DNA of 64,000 nucleotides from NCBI GenBank assembly GCA_037903355.1, contig JBAJFE010000011.1, positions 2,055,001 to 2,119,000 of the forward strand. Reading direction: 5' to 3'. The notes under the pieces were generated by a model. The model ran no database searches. It saw nothing but the letters and a program-made list of their open reading frames with translations, and was not told the origin of the DNA. The translations under genes and the position numbers were made by a program. Positions 12,067-26,203 of this stretch are shown piece after piece. Positions within the stretch are counted from its first letter, which is position 1. Every line of letters begins with the position of its first letter. This stretch comes from Trichuris trichiura. Its lineage: Eukaryota > Nematoda > Enoplea > Trichinellida > Trichuridae.

Positions 12067-15000
12067 CTAAATAGTCAAATGTAAATGAAGGCGACAGACC
12101 AATGTTGGCTTAGCACTTCCCGCAGTAATCTGCGAAACTGAACTGGAGCTAAACACAGGCAACACATAATCAGGTTTCGGACGTTTTTTCTTTGGTTCTT
12201 CAGGAGAGGTCGGAGACGTGACTGGCTTGGCTTGTTGTACAGATGAACGTAGAGAACGCGACGTTCTTCTCGCCGCCGCTTTTGCCGTTAAAGCTTTTTT
12301 CTGAGAAAAGCATTATAAAGAATCCCGAAAGACGAACGAATTGACCAAATGAAATAAGTAGAACATTTTTCTACTGAGACTGCGTACTGAATTAAGAAAA
12401 TGAGCCGTACCATCAAACGTAGGGCCGAAACGCAACTGTGATTCAGCAAATCGGTCAGAATGAACCTTACGATTAATCTTGAAGTACAATAAAAAATAAT
12501 ACGGACCCTAAAGCGTCGCTCTCTTATTTACTTGTGTTTTGATTACTTTAAAAAAATTATGTTAAAAAATGTGTTAATTTCTGTAGAAATCGCACCTATA
12601 GATGCATAAAGTTCAGACGACTCAGTTTTACCAACAAACGAGAAAGTAACAATCGATGCAGTCCTTATAAGACTTTTCTGTTATCGCGTTCTCAAGTGAC
12701 TATTCATTGGACCTTCTGACCATTATTATCAGGTTGCGCAGATGGTCTGCTGCCCAAAATCAACTTCCAAGAAACGACAATACAAGAAGTAGTGAGATTT
12801 ACCTTGCGGCGTTTCCGTAAGATTAACAGTCCACCCAAGATCAAGACAACCACGCATATGCAAACAGGTATAATGCTGAGATAAAGGCTAACTGAAACAA
12901 GGGAATAAATATTCAAGAAAAACTCATTCGAGCTATGGATCTATTACAAGCGCACGATTTGCCAACATAACCTCTGTAACAAACGCACTTTGTCCTTCCC
13001 CGGGTGAGATTGTGGCACACTCCATGTCCATTACAACTATCCGCCGTGCAATAGTTGACAGCTGTATGCATTTCAAAAAGCTAAAGCATCTTTAAGTACA
13101 ATACAGACGCACTCACCATAATCACAATGACGTCCGCCGTAGGGCTTTTGACAATGACATCTAAACGTCCTAAGGGAAGTGATATTCTGACATACACCAT
13201 TCGGTAAGCAGGTATCCTTTGTACAATATTTAGCTTCTGAAAACGAAATTGCTAGCCTGTTGTGAAAAGTTGACATTGCAACTACAGCGTACGTATGAAG
13301 ACGCAGTAATTGACGGGATGGATAAAATAGAAGAGAATCCTTCTGCTCACCGTATTCGCAGTGAACGCCAGTATATTCTGACGTACACCCGCAAACGTGT
13401 GTGTCGTGTGATTTTCTGCATACTCCTCTGTTTAGGCATTCCTCTCCTTTGTCACAGCCTTTGTATTCTAAGCAAAAAAACATTTTAATGAAGCACTTGC
13501 TGTCAGCCTTCAGTGGCATCATGCGTAAGGCAAGATAAATGGTTATGTGAGAGAGAGGGCAATGCTTTAAAACGTACTTCTGTATTAACGAATAAGTACG
13601 TCACACTTCTACCTGCTACAACGTCGCTACTACTGACAGAGATTTGGATATCTTAAGAAGCTGCAGAAGCCTATAGTAAACACTGCCCACAGGTTGAATT
13701 AATTAGCAATACTAGCGCAATGCTCACATGCAAAACAACAGCAAGCAAACCGCCAACATTCCTAACGACGCAACCTGCATGATTCCATTCCTACTTTCCT
13801 TCGTACATACAACTTGAGAATAATCAATCATCACGTGCAAGCTAAGGTCTCTTCTTATGCTGACATGCATGAAAGTAAGAGGTAGATATACAAAAGTTTA
13901 AAAATAATTGCACAAGATGCAAGCAACGCAACACACAAAAGCACTACACGATGCAACACAGTTTGCCATTGAAAAGGTAGTTTAAAAAATGACACCTACG
14001 TTGTTCACATTGGAATCCTTTGAAACCTGGCTTGCAGGCGCATAAATAAAGTTCTCCATCGCCTGTGCACGTGCCTCCATTCTTGCACGGTTTGCTTACG
14101 CAGGAACGAGGTTCTAAAACATAAATGCTCAAAACAACACCACTATATCTCTACTAAGCACGAAGGCGAACAAAACGTTGAATAAAAGCTCTTTGCACAC
14201 ATTACTTGAGCCTATTTTGTAACTGGGAAATCTTTAGGCAAAACAAATGCTTCCACGTTGCCTTTTCAATTCCAACATTTGACTGCTGCGTAAACAAACA
14301 CTAACGCGAACAGCATAATTGAGTGAGCTAACATTTATGCTATCTTTACGGCTGGTTGCAAGGTGATTTTTACTTAAGAGAAAAGCTATTTAAAATTTCG
14401 TCATAATGAAAAATATCAAGAACGTTTACTGCGCAAATTTACATATTTAGCTTATTTCGCATGGTTAAATATTTAAACGATAAGAATAAAGCTTCGTCGG
14501 CTATGTGAGAATTTCATTTATCCGATAAAGCTCTGCTGACTTAATTGAACCTATTTGATACTTATGCAACGGGAAAAGCAAGAAACAGATTATAGCACTA
14601 ACCGTCTTGGCACAAGATTCCACCGTATCCCCCTGAGCACTGGCATTTGTAATGCCCCTTTTCGTCAACGATTCTGGTGCCATACGGTCTTGAGCAATTA
14701 TGTTTAACCAAACTGACACTCGTTCCATAAATGTAGTTGGTACACTTTTCCAGTTCCGATGACAAATTATCTTCAGTTTGGACGCAACACTGAGTTCTAT
14801 TTTCGAATGAACAATGCACCGGTGATAATTCCTCGCTCGGTTGTGCAAAAGGTGCTATACGCATTCGCGACGATGGTTTGCACGTACTACTCCAACTTGT
14901 CCATTGTGTATAATTATTTCTGCAGGTGCAATTGCATGTTGAACCATAATCGATTGTGCAACGCTGATACTTTTCTCTGTCAGGAGCAGCTTTGGTGTAA

Positions 15001-15731
15001 TAATAAGAAACACAACGATTCAAGTCTTTGTTGAAATTACAACCAAACGTGCGTTTTTTCTCGCAGGGGTATGTTCCTTCATGACCACAGGTAAAAAACG
15101 TATAGTTCATGCGGTTGCAGTACTTTCCGTAAGTCATTCGCAAACGACCACCTTGGAATTTGAGAGATGAGCAAATGTAATGCTTGTCGACGTTTTGGTT
15201 TAAGGAATGCATAAAAAACCCTTGACAACTACGTTGGCTGGTAGTCTCCGTACCTGGAACGCCGTAACAGTCTTCGTACTCGTGTAAATTGTTTCCTTGA
15301 ATATGAATGGAACGATTGGATCTTTCAGTAATGCACGGATAATGACTTCCATTATTTTCTGCAGGTCTTGTGCATACAAATGCAGCTCCATGCAGAGTGA
15401 ACCAAAATTCAGACATCAGGCGCTGAAAGTCTCTCTTCTCTTCCTGTTCGTTAGGTATCCAAGTCCAAAAGTAGCCAAAAGGAAAGTGATCGTCACAGTA
15501 TTTGTCTATGCACTCTATCGGATACTTTTGGCCATGTATCAATCTCTCCGTAGGTGTTTCCCGTGCGCAGTGCTCAATTTCGCTCAGAGGGACAAGGGTT
15601 AGACAACTTGTCAAATATTTCACCGTAGGCCATTTAGCTGAACCCCATTTCGATGGACATTCTAGTGCAGTTGCATAATGAAGTATTAAATTATTACAAA
15701 TGGAGATGAGAAGCAGATCATTCAGTTTCAT
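12067..15731 (-). CDS. Array copy 3, TSR/EGF type I membrane protein
   Basis: Exons 15731-14603, 14113-14000, 13467-13351, 13236-13117, 13061-12948, 12891-12803 and 12300-12067 join to 638 codons plus stop. Domain order is as in copy 5. The transmembrane exon is 89 nt rather than the usual 83, adding two residues, with helix [20 protein letters not shown] and a basic stop-transfer RKRRK. The second EGF exon is the most divergent of its type ([15 protein letters not shown]). The tail has a poly-basic start, a [12 protein letters not shown] stretch and the shared motif as PDYVLPVF. The intron between exons 1 and 2 is nearly identical to that of copy 4, although their N-domains differ, which points to partial homogenisation between neighbours. 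Confidence 0.88.
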
Positions 15732-18060
15732 AACCTGAAATTGTATCAATGCAGACGTCAGAAAAGTTTATGGCAGCCTGAAATAGTAGATCATTAATAA
15801 GAGATGCTATTCATCAAAGCATAATTTTGTACAATGGATCCCGTTAATTTCCGATGAAGGCAACTTTACTTGAAAACCTTCATCAGGTCATCAGCTCGAA
15901 ATGATAACGCCATAAAAGCTTCCGCTTTGAGACCCAGCAGCGTCTGAAGGTAGGAAGAGACTTTAAGGAAAAGCGAAGTCGACTTTTGCAAGTAGTTAGA
16001 AGGAAACGAAAATAGAATAGAATAGCATAGGGCGCAGTTGAAACAGTACACATTGGGTAAAGTGCTCCAATCACCTTTGCATTAAAATGGAGCAATTAAC
16101 TTTGCAGCTAGGAACCAACTGGCTTTTCTGAAGCGTGAAATTAATGCTTTCCACCGACGGACCAATGGTGAAAAATATGTTTTCTAACTGCCATTCAAAA
16201 TGGCAAAGTCTTATTCACACAGCTAGCTGTTTTTGGAAAAGGATTTGCCGTGTAAGGAACATTATAAGAAATAGTATCTTCATAGCTGTATTTGGAGACA
16301 ACCAACATGTATCTACAATGAAAATACTGAAACTTACCTTCGTTGTTTATGTTTTCACTAATAACATGCGGTTTCAATCAGAGAAAGACAGCGGAAATTC
16401 AGCAAAAGAAGACCAGTTTTACATTGCAAAAATGAGCCCGAACTGGCGACTGAAACTTTAAAGCGCAACATTCTGCTTCAAACTGATGCACTTTCGTAAC
16501 AGTACTAAGGATATAAACAGTGAAAGCTTGACGACAACATAAACGCTTCTCATTAGTAACCCTATAATTTCAAGCTATCATGTCATTTGTTTTGTAAGCT
16601 CTTTAGCTATGGACGGTGAGCACAACATTTAGCACTGACATATCTGAACCGAAATCTAAACCATGCGCTCACACAATAGGCAAAAATAAATCTGATGCGA
16701 ATAAATATGTCCATTTTCAGACATCAAAAACAAAGGCGCTTTTGAAAGCCCTGAAACTACTAAGCTAGCCACGGATTCAACCTATAAATGGTATAATGCG
16801 AAAATCAGGCCAGCAGAGCGATAGGAACGTCAAATAAAGCCATTTAAAAAGATAGCGCTCAGACAGGACAATTACCAAGCTGAGCATACAGCAAAGCATA
16901 GCCACAAAGAGCGTATAATCACAAATCAGCTAACTTTAGCGTGAAAATTCAGCTGCGCGCCTAATCGAATAAATGAGCAAAAATAGCTATGCCACTTGCA
17001 ATGCAATCGTAAGAAAACTTTTATTTCAAAGCAACGAACCCCGTTGTTTATATGACATTTTTATTTACTTGCGATCCTTTCGCAAAAAACGTAACAATGA
17101 CAAAATTAATGGCAGATCAATTTGATCGTGAGCGAACACGTTTGTGCGCAACCAAATAAATCGCAAAGAAGAATCAAGATTCTGTTTCGAAGTTGAGCAC
17201 TAAGAGACTTGTTACTTGCCTTCCAATAAAGAATGAACACTTCCCGTCAAAGACCAAAGGCACTTTCGCATCGCATTTCTATTCTCCTTTCTAACTGTTA
17301 GTAGATAACGTACAGTCTTTGCCAGAATCGACACTCACACTGTCTTAATTTAAGAGTCCAAACAGAATGCCACGTGTATTTCTACGTTGCAATTCTTAAC
17401 GCAAGTGTATGGTGCAGTCAGTTTTTTTACTTAATGAAACCAGCTCAGCAAAAGGCTAATAATAACCTTAGGGATGACATTACCACACACACGCGCGCTG
17501 CTTGATTATCTTTAACCATACTGTTAAAGGATCATTAGCATATTTCAAAAACATGAAAAGTTAACGCGTACCTTAATTTCAGCTTCACAACACTTGGACG
17601 TTGAAAGGATAGACATTCTTCAATAACGAAAGCTTCTCCAATGCAAGCTCTTATGGGGAGCGTACAGTCATCAAATTAAAGCGCCCTAAAAAGCAAGGCG
17701 TCAAACTGTGTACCAGAAAAGTAAAAGATAGCCAATTTTAACAAGAGTCATTCGTTGCAAAACTCTGCTCTAGAAACTGCTTAGAAGGCAGAACAGCTAT
17801 GCTATTGTTTAACTGTGCCAGTGTCACCACTAACAATTGAACTTTCAGCAGTTCGAAGGAGGGAAATTGCCATTTTACTAAAAAATCATTTTCTGAAAAA
17901 AGGGGTTCCACCATTGCAATAAATATATATTGCAGCCTATAGGTGCACTTTAATTAAAGCCCTTTTAGATGGAAGTGAGCATAATCTCAAGCAACTTGTC
18001 TATTTCTTGGTTGCGCCGTTCGCAGCAATCATCATCACTTCTTTGCACCCTGAAACACAA
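15732..18060. other. Spacer between copies 3 and 4
   Basis: No gene recognised. Unit-flank sequence related to the other spacers; the conserved 3'-flank segment is at about 17,500-17,560 and a TGCAGCC-containing segment near 17,930 matches 11,930. Confidence 0.55.
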
Positions 18061-21000
18061 CTAATAAACAATCAAGCAGAAAGCAATGCGATGAACTGAT
18101 GTTACGGTAGCCCTTCTGGCAGCCTTCTTCGATGTTGAATTAGAGTTATATTGGGGTAGCTCATAGTCGTGAGCAGTAGTTTTTCTCCTTGCTCCTTTAG
18201 GAGCCTTCCAACGTGATCCACGTGCCGCTTTTGCTTTGGCTGAACGTGAAGAACTTGACGCTGTCAGTTTCCCTCTTGTCTTTATACAACTTTTCTAAAG
18301 CATGCAACATATGCAAACTTGAAAGACTATTCCCGCCCAAATCAACCAGAACAAAAGGACACATTTTGAATAAACCAGATCGCTCAATTAGCCGAACGAA
18401 CCACATCATCTAAACTAGGTTAAGAATACAATCCTAATTTAAAGAAGCTATCAAGGGAAATCTTATCAACAAAAAGTTAGATAAACAAATAAAACGATTC
18501 ATGTAGCTTTGCCGTCTTCAGTTCTATTCAAACTGCTTTTGCAAGGCAGTTTCTGTCGCCTACAAAAAAGTATGCGAAAATCAATGCACTCCTCACAGAA
18601 CTTCTTTCCTATCCTGACGTTAAATGACAACTGAACTCACTGTTCATCTATCCTTAAAATGCTGCAGAGATATTCCACCACTGAAGTTTAACTGCTGGAA
18701 ATTAGTAATCAATGATACATACCCTACGACGTTTCCGTAAGATCATCACAACAATGAAGACAGCTGCACATATAGAAACAGGTAGAATAGCGACGTAAAG
18801 ACTGACTGAAACAAAAGAAATAATAACTCAATAAAAAACGCAAACGAACTGTAAAATTCTTACAGTTGCAGAAGCTGCCAACATAGCCGGTGTAACAGAG
18901 ACACTTGATCTTGCCCGTAGTGAGATTAAGACAAACTCCGTGTCGACTACAACTGTCCGCCTTGCAATACTCAACAGCTGCATGCAATATATGGGACAGA
19001 TTAAGCAACTTTGAAAGCATCTTCGAAACGCTTACTATAGTGGCAATTGCGACCTGCGTACGGCAGTCGGCAATGACATCTATACGTCCCAAGGGAAGTA
19101 ATATTCTGACATGCACCATTCGGTAAGCAAGTGCCTTTTTCACAGTAGTTGGCTTCTTAAAATGAAATTAAAGAGTCACCCCTTTGCAAAAAAGGCAACA
19201 AAGCTATTAGAGCCCGCTAAGGGAATCATTCTGCTCACCATATTCGCAGTGCAGTCCGGTGTATTCAGACGAACAGTTGCAAGCATATGTTTCTTGCGAC
19301 TTTGTGCAAACTCCACCGTTTTCGCACTTTTGTCCTTTGCCGCAAGTTTCGTAAGCTGAGCGAAAGTAAACACACTGCAGTTAGTGTTTTAGGTAAGGTA
19401 CACGATTCTGCAAATTTACGCACCGCATTAAAACGCAATCTGGTTGTAAGGACCTTATGTATCTGCGTATGGTGGGACCCATTGCCTAACAAGGTTTGCA
19501 CCCCCGTGTTTCCAGGGTGCACCCTTGACTCATCTTCAGCGTTAAAGCTTAACGCAGGCTATTCGTTTACGGGAATCTCCAGTCTGATCTCCGCATTTAG
19601 AATAGTGAGACGCTGCCTGCAGCTGCGTTCCACTCTCTTGCATGATGCTATATCTATCATCCGACGGTGATTAATTCTACATTATTCTTATTAATCAGGT
19701 TTACTCCTAAACTGCATAAATAAAGTTCTCATCCACCGTTTTCTGAACGCTGAAAGCGTCGTCCATAAGGCGGTAAAAGCTGACAATTCCGTCATGTCAG
19801 ACGAAGGATCGGTAGGTGTATTCCAGGCGAATATTAACAATAGAAAGTACGTGAGGAGGGCGCTGGTGCACACGTTATTGGTAAGGTTTTAACCAAACTG
19901 AGCAAATCCCAGCGTAGACTGCATCAAGCATCCCATACTAGCCGCTGAGCAAAAAGCGGACACCTGCAGTATCAATGGTGTAAGCAGGTTAAGCTTCTCC
20001 AATTCTAGGGCAATGCAGTTCACAGTCACTACTACAACTCCATACCAATACTGGTTACACTGTCAGAAATGCGCTAAAGTGGGCTCAAGCATCGTGCAGC
20101 AAAGCTAATTGCGCATATTAGCGAAGGAATGCGCAAGCACCGCTGCAATAAGACGAAAATGCACGTCCAACGGGATAAGCCGTTGAAATGTGCATGCTTC
20201 GTTGATTTTCAGAATTACGATGGTCATGAAATATGGAAGGTCTAACGTAGGTCTTAAATTTCCATGGGCGCAGCAAGTCCTCAAACAATTGTAGAAAAAG
20301 CGACAACGACCTGCTGCAGATGCGACGACCTGCCTATTTGAGCTTAAAGTCAAACTTTAGTTACTGCCAGGACAAGGTCATATAGAGTAGGTCTACTACA
20401 CGGGGTACCCAAAGCATAGATAACTGAAGCACTAATTTTGACCTAATTTAGCAAGGGTGCAGCACGTACAGAAAGTTACGTTAAGTCTTGGAAACCATTT
20501 TATAACTTTTTGTGGTTACACCGAAAATGAGCAAACTCTTAGAACCAGATATTGCTCCGCAGAGACCGGCCTGCACACATAGTCAAGTATTGCGAAGTTT
20601 AACGAACGGCTACTTAAGCCGTCTCTCTGAGCTAAAACTGGAAAAGCAAAGCTGCAGCAGGCATCTCGGGAAAGCGAATGCTGTAACGATTACACAAGCA
20701 ACACGATGAGCGCGACGGGAAAGTTGGAATGGTAATCTTCTGAGGAAACGAATGGACACAACTTTCTACGCAGTCTACAGTTGCATCCGGCACTTAAGAT
20801 GACCCTCATTCCGAAGCCTATTTCCCGGCACTGAAAAGCCACCTTGCGTTTCGACGCATATGGCAGGGAGCCTTTTCACCTTCATAAGTTATACAGAAAA
20901 TATACAGAGCTTCGTTGAAACGTCGGCTCTCATCATCAGGGACTTTCTAATGCTCGAACAGCAGCAGCATCGCTTAGTATTTTTTTCACCTATTAGCTAA

Positions 21001-22990
21001 CAGACATGCTCATTTAGCTGTAACAAAATCTCAAATAAATCGTAAAATCTAGCAAAGAGAAAAGTCACGTCATTTTTAAACCTTTCCTGCATGCAACCTT
21101 GATGTGATTACGAAGTGTAAGCTAAGAACTGTCCGCATGTTGATAGGCAACAAAGTAGACGGCGAACAGACAAGTTTCAAAATCAATTGAGCAAGATAAA
21201 AGTGCACAACGGAAAGCGAGTTAGTTTCCCAACAAAAAGTGAAACCTACGCTGTTCGCATTGGAATCCTTTGAAACCTGGCTTGCAGGCGCATAAATAAA
21301 ATTTTCCATCACTTGTGCACGTGCCTCCATTCTTGCAGGGTTTGCTTAGGCAGGGACGAGGTGCTAAAACATAAATGCTCAAAACAACACTACTATCTCT
21401 CTACTAAGCACGAAGGCGAACAAATCGTTGAATAAAGGCTCTTTGCACACATTACTTGAGCCTATTTTGTAACTGGGAAACCTTTAGGCAAAACAAAAGC
21501 TTTCACGTTGCCTTTTTAATTTCAATATTTGACAGCTGCGTAAACATACACTAACGCGAACAGCATAATTGAGTAAGCTAACATTTATGCTATCTTTACG
21601 GCTGGTTGCAATGTGATTTTCACTTAAGAGAAAAGCTATTTAAAATTTCGTCATAATGAAAAATATCAAGAACGTTTACTGCGCAAATTTACATATTTAG
21701 CTTATTTCGCATGGTTAAATATTTAAACCATAAGAATAAAGCTTCGTCGGCTATGTGAAAATTTCATTTATCTGATAAACCTCTGCTGACTTAATTGAAC
21801 CTATTGGATGCTTATGCAATGGGAAAAGCAAGAAACAGATTATAGCACTAACCGTCTTGGCACAAGACTCCACCGTATCCCTCTGCGCATTGGCATTTAA
21901 AATGCCCGTTTTCGTCAACCACTCTTCTACCTCCCGGTTTTGAGCAGTTGTGTTTTACCAAACTGATATTTGTTCCATAAATATAGTTGGTGCATTCTTC
22001 CAGTTCGGACGACGGGTTAGTCTCAGTTTGGACGCAACACTGAGTTTTATTTTCGAATGAACAATGCACCGGTGATAGTTCGTCGTTCGGTTGTACAATA
22101 GGTGCTATACGCATTCGTGTCGATGGTTTGCACGTACTACTCCAACTCGTCCATTGTGTGTAACTATCACTGCAGGTGCAATTGCACGTTGAACCATAGT
22201 CGAATGTACAACGCTGATATTTTTCTCTATCGGGAGGAGCTTTGGTGTAATAATAAGAAACACAGCGATTCAAGTCATGGTTAAAGTTGCAACCAAACGT
22301 GCGGTTCCTATCGCAAGGGAATGCTCCTTCATGACCGCAGGTAACATATTTATACTTAATATCAGTGCAGTACCCTGATTTAGTGAAATACAAACCACCA
22401 GATTCTGCGGTAATTACCATGCAAACGTAATGTTCGTAAACGTCCTTGCGGAAGTAAGACGACGGAAACCCGCGACAGCTAACGCTATGAAGTTTGAACC
22501 AACTTCTGGTCTGTCGATAGACATAACAGCCACTGTACACATCTTCATTCCTTCCTTGAATTTTGATTGAACGATTGGATCTTTGTATAACGCAGGGATC
22601 TTCATTGGTGCTATTATCTGCTGATCGAGTACATTTAAGAATAGCTCCATGTAAAGCTAATGACCATTCGAACCAGTACGATTGAAATACTAGCAGCTCT
22701 TCGTCTACGTTAGGTATCCAAGTCCAAAGGTAACCAACAGGCAACTTATCGCTGCAATATTTGTCCATGCACTCGATCGCGTATTTTTGACCAAACGACC
22801 TGGAGTCGTTGGTGTTTTTCTGAATGCAATGCTCAACTTCGCTTATTGGGACTGCAGTGACACAACTTGTTAAATATTTGAATGTTTTCCATTTGTACGG
22901 ACCCCATTTTTTTGGACATTCAAGAGCCGTTCCACAGTGAAGTATTAATTCATTACAAATGGAGATGAAAAGTAGATCTTTCAGTTTCAT
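18061..22990 (-). CDS. Array copy 4, TSR/EGF type I membrane protein
   Basis: Exons 22990-21853, 21363-21250, 19355-19239, 19155-19036, 18977-18864, 18805-18723 and 18294-18061 give 639 codons plus stop. The frame stays open although the intron between the first and second EGF exons is 1.9 kb, against 0.45-1.1 kb in the other copies, because it holds an insertion. The signal peptide starts [17 protein letters not shown]. Here the third EGF exon ends CHY and the donor follows TATA instead of TATG. The tail contains the variant AHDYELPQY. The TTTCAG seen just before the ATG in copies 1, 3 and 5 is absent. Confidence 0.88.
19400..21000 (-). mobile_element. Insertion in an intron of copy 4 (limits approximate)
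   Basis: This intron is about 1.3 kb longer than the matching intron of copies 1, 2 and 3. Near 20,939-20,900 on the minus strand is CTGATGATGAGAGCC followed by CGAAGCTC, which resembles the start of the hammerhead-like core in the other insertions. I found no intact coding region, no clear target duplication and no decisive protein match, so the element type is inferred only from that motif. Confidence 0.4.
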
Positions 22991-24945
22991 CGGCAACAGT
23001 TTCTAAAACGGGGCCAATGGAGACGTGCGATAAATTAAGGGTAGAAATTCATATTGGCTGTTATCCACTGGAGCGTAATTGAACACAATGTGCTCTGGTC
23101 GTTTCCTATAGAAACCCTTCTTAGTTGAAAAGTTGCGCCACTGCGTCAGGTCGAAACAATAATGCTGTATAAAGGCCCTGTGATTAGGAATGCGCAGTTG
23201 TAAATCTGAGAACACAGTTTAAGTAGAAAATAAAACCATTTCTGGAACTAATTTCAAGGAAACGAAACTGAAAAAAGTAAGATAAGGTATACATTGACTA
23301 ACGCAAATCAACCATCGTTGTCCTTAGGTAAACCGGTTGGTATGAAGGAAACTTAAACATCAGCTTTTCTCCGGCAAATCATATCATGGAAACAGTAGTG
23401 TTTTATCGCGGCTCTTCGATTCGACGTAGTATTCTGTACAAAGAAAGCTGTTTTCTGAGAAACACATTTCTCCAAATGGAACTATATAGGAGATTAGACG
23501 TTCAAAACCTTATCGAGAAAACGCCAGTAGACAGCTACAATGAAGATAGAAGAGAATTACCTGCGTTGTTTTAGTTTTCACTAAAACAGTGCGCTATAGA
23601 TCAAAGAAAAAAGAAAACTCAGCAAACAAAGCCCAGCATTTCACGCTATTAAGGATAGCGAGTTGCTGACAATAACTTTAAAGTGCATTAATAATAATAA
23701 CACAACCTTCCGCTTCAAAGTGCTGCTATTTCGTATGGCAACAGAAACGGACTAGAATGTTGTCATACTACCATATCACTTCTTTCGTAAAGCTTTTAGT
23801 TATGGAAAGCCAACATAAGTTCACAGTGACGCTGCTGCTAAAAGACATGACAGCCTAAATCAAAGACAGCAGGCTAAATCGTTAGCTGACGCATATAAAC
23901 GTTTACATTCAGGCTTGAAATATAAAACCGGCTTTGAGAGTTGTTAAGCTATTAAGACAAGCCAGAAATGCAGCTTTGTAAATGGTCTAATACAGGTCAG
24001 ACTAAAGCATTTGAGAAGAGCCGTAACCCAGTCAACCATATAGGAGAGCATAGCCGCAATTTAAAAACAAATAAATAACGTCAAATGTACAGAGATTGCC
24101 ATAGATAGTCCTTACTGCGCTTTCGCGAAGAGATCAGCGAAACCGGCTTGAACGCACCTACTACAATGTTGTGAAAGCTTTCATTTCGAAACGACGTGTT
24201 CATTTGATTTTTCAATGCCTTCATTTCTTGCAAAGCATTCGAAACAGACGCACAAATGGTCTATTCAAGAGCCGACGATCGAAAGCGACAGTTTCGAAAG
24301 CTTTGAAAAAACTATGCTTGTTGGGAAGACTGGAAGTTTCATTTATTGGGAATGAAAACATACTAACCGTTTACTAACGAATGCCTTACAGATATACATA
24401 ATTTACTTGGCTACATTGGAACACAAATGCTAGAACCAGTGAAGTGTCAATTCGAAGTTGAGCGCTAAGAAATCATAACTCTTCAAGTAAATATCGAAAA
24501 AATTTCGTTAAAAGCCAAAAGTATATTCACAACGCATTCCTTTTCCTGTCGTAGTCGTTAATAGATAACGTAGAGAAAAGGAACGCTAAATATTGACAGT
24601 AGTCAACTTTTCTGTGTAATACAGATGGCTCAGCAAAAGATTGAAATAGCTTGAATGATGATCCACCCGCAGAGACGATGCTTGATTATCTTTAATCTTA
24701 CTGTGATAGGTTCATTATTTTAAAGATGTGAAAAGTAGAGGAATACCTAAAAATCAGCTTGTCCGGCATCTGATCTCTGAAAGTACAGACATTCAACAGG
24801 AAGCGTCACTTCGTCAATGGGTTGCCACACTAAAAAAATGAATGGCACTGAATCATATATTGAAACTTTTAAAAAGTTACTAATTCCAGCAGGCGACGTT
24901 CCTTGTACTGTTGCGCGGCGGGAATTCGTCAGAGGTTGAAAAAAT
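22991..24945. other. Spacer upstream of copy 4 / downstream of copy 5
   Basis: Array spacer. It shares the 3'-flank segment (about 24,680-24,740) and the stretch TGTCCGGCATCTGATCTCTG with the spacer below copy 6 (about 32,500). No gene recognised. Confidence 0.55.
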
Positions 24946-25910
24946 GATAATTTCTAAAATATAGCTTTTTGGTACGCGAGTATGAGTTTTCATGTTTCTT
25001 CTTACGGAATCTGTCCAGTTAATTTTCAAAATTTTACATAAGATCCCGTTGCTTTCGGGCCGCTCGTGACCTGTCCTCAAATGAAATAAAATTAATGTAA
25101 TTAGAAGGAGCGAATTCTCCGTTCAATCGTTTTTAACGGTTTCAAACAGTGTTTTAAAGTCTTTTTTTTGAGTTTTCTCTGCCTGCCAACTCACTGTGTT
25201 ACTTGTTGCCTCTGTTTTGAACCAGCTGTGGTGAAACACGTGGCACACTGTGACGAGCACCTCCAACTAAAAGTCTTATGCTATGAAAATAACGTACGCT
25301 TAAGAAGAATTAAGGAAGCCCTTTCCATTAGACACAATATGCCCTACAGTCAGGATAAAGGGGCAGAAATAAATGAATTGTGGACAAACATTGTTAGACG
25401 TTCCAAATGCTGCTCATTAAACTGATCGCATACACGAGCGCTGGGAACATGTGAAGTAACAGAGTCATATACATACATATAAACCATAGGATGCCATACA
25501 TACACTATCATACTGAACACAAAAAAAGGAAAAATTTACATAGAAAATGAAATAAACTTGAAACGAAAGAACACATATGTAAAAAATCAGAAATGGATAA
25601 ATTTACGTGGAACATGGAATAGACTCCATATGATATAGCACATATGAAACAATGTTTACATACTAAGACGGTTCAAAATATAGGCAACAAGAAATATAGC
25701 CGGTCGGCAGACAGAGAAAACTCCATAAAAGAGTTTAAAACTGTTTTAAACGGCTAAAACCGATTGAACAGCGAAGCTGCTCCTTCTAAAAACACTCATT
25801 TTCCTACCGCTGCTAACGCGTCACGTGCGGCCCGAAAGCTACGGGATCCCGTTAAACATTCTGAAATTTAAGGGGACAAATTCCGTAAGAAGAAACATGA
25901 AAAACGATAT
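24946..25910 (+). mobile_element. Penelope-like element fragment with inverted arms
   Basis: Two arms of about 280-340 bp, roughly 24,950-25,230 and 25,660-25,910, are inverted copies of each other. Shared blocks include GGCCCGAAAGC, CCGTAAGAAGAAACATGAAA, TTCAATCG and GAGTTTTCTCTG with CTGCC/TGCCG. Between them on the plus strand an open frame (about 25,168-25,425) ends with a segment reading RLRRIKEALSIRHN, which resembles the C-terminal part of the GIY-YIG endonuclease of Penelope-like elements. The spacer below copy 6 has the uninterrupted site at about 32,683-32,700 (ATGATATTATCGTTTACG), so the insertion came after the two units split or was lost from one. Both arms carry a decayed hammerhead-like end. 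Reverse transcriptase is absent, so the element is 5'-truncated. Confidence 0.6.
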
Positions 25911-26203
25911 TATCTTTTACGCCTCTGCATCGCCGTTCTCGACGATTGAGGTACAACAAACTTCAATCATGGAAATTGCTATTTTATTATTAGAGGTTCC
26001 ACGCTGCCATTGCAACACATGAACTGCGGCCGGTATGTATGCGCTAATCCAATCTGCTTCCAATGAAAGCTTGTATACTTTCTTGCGACTTTTTAACGTG
26101 TTGCTTCACCAAATTCCAACGAACATTGTTTGTTGCATTTCCGATCAAACAGTTCCGCTCGAAGCTGCAACGCTGCAACGAGGAAACCTCAATCATACTA
26201 CAG

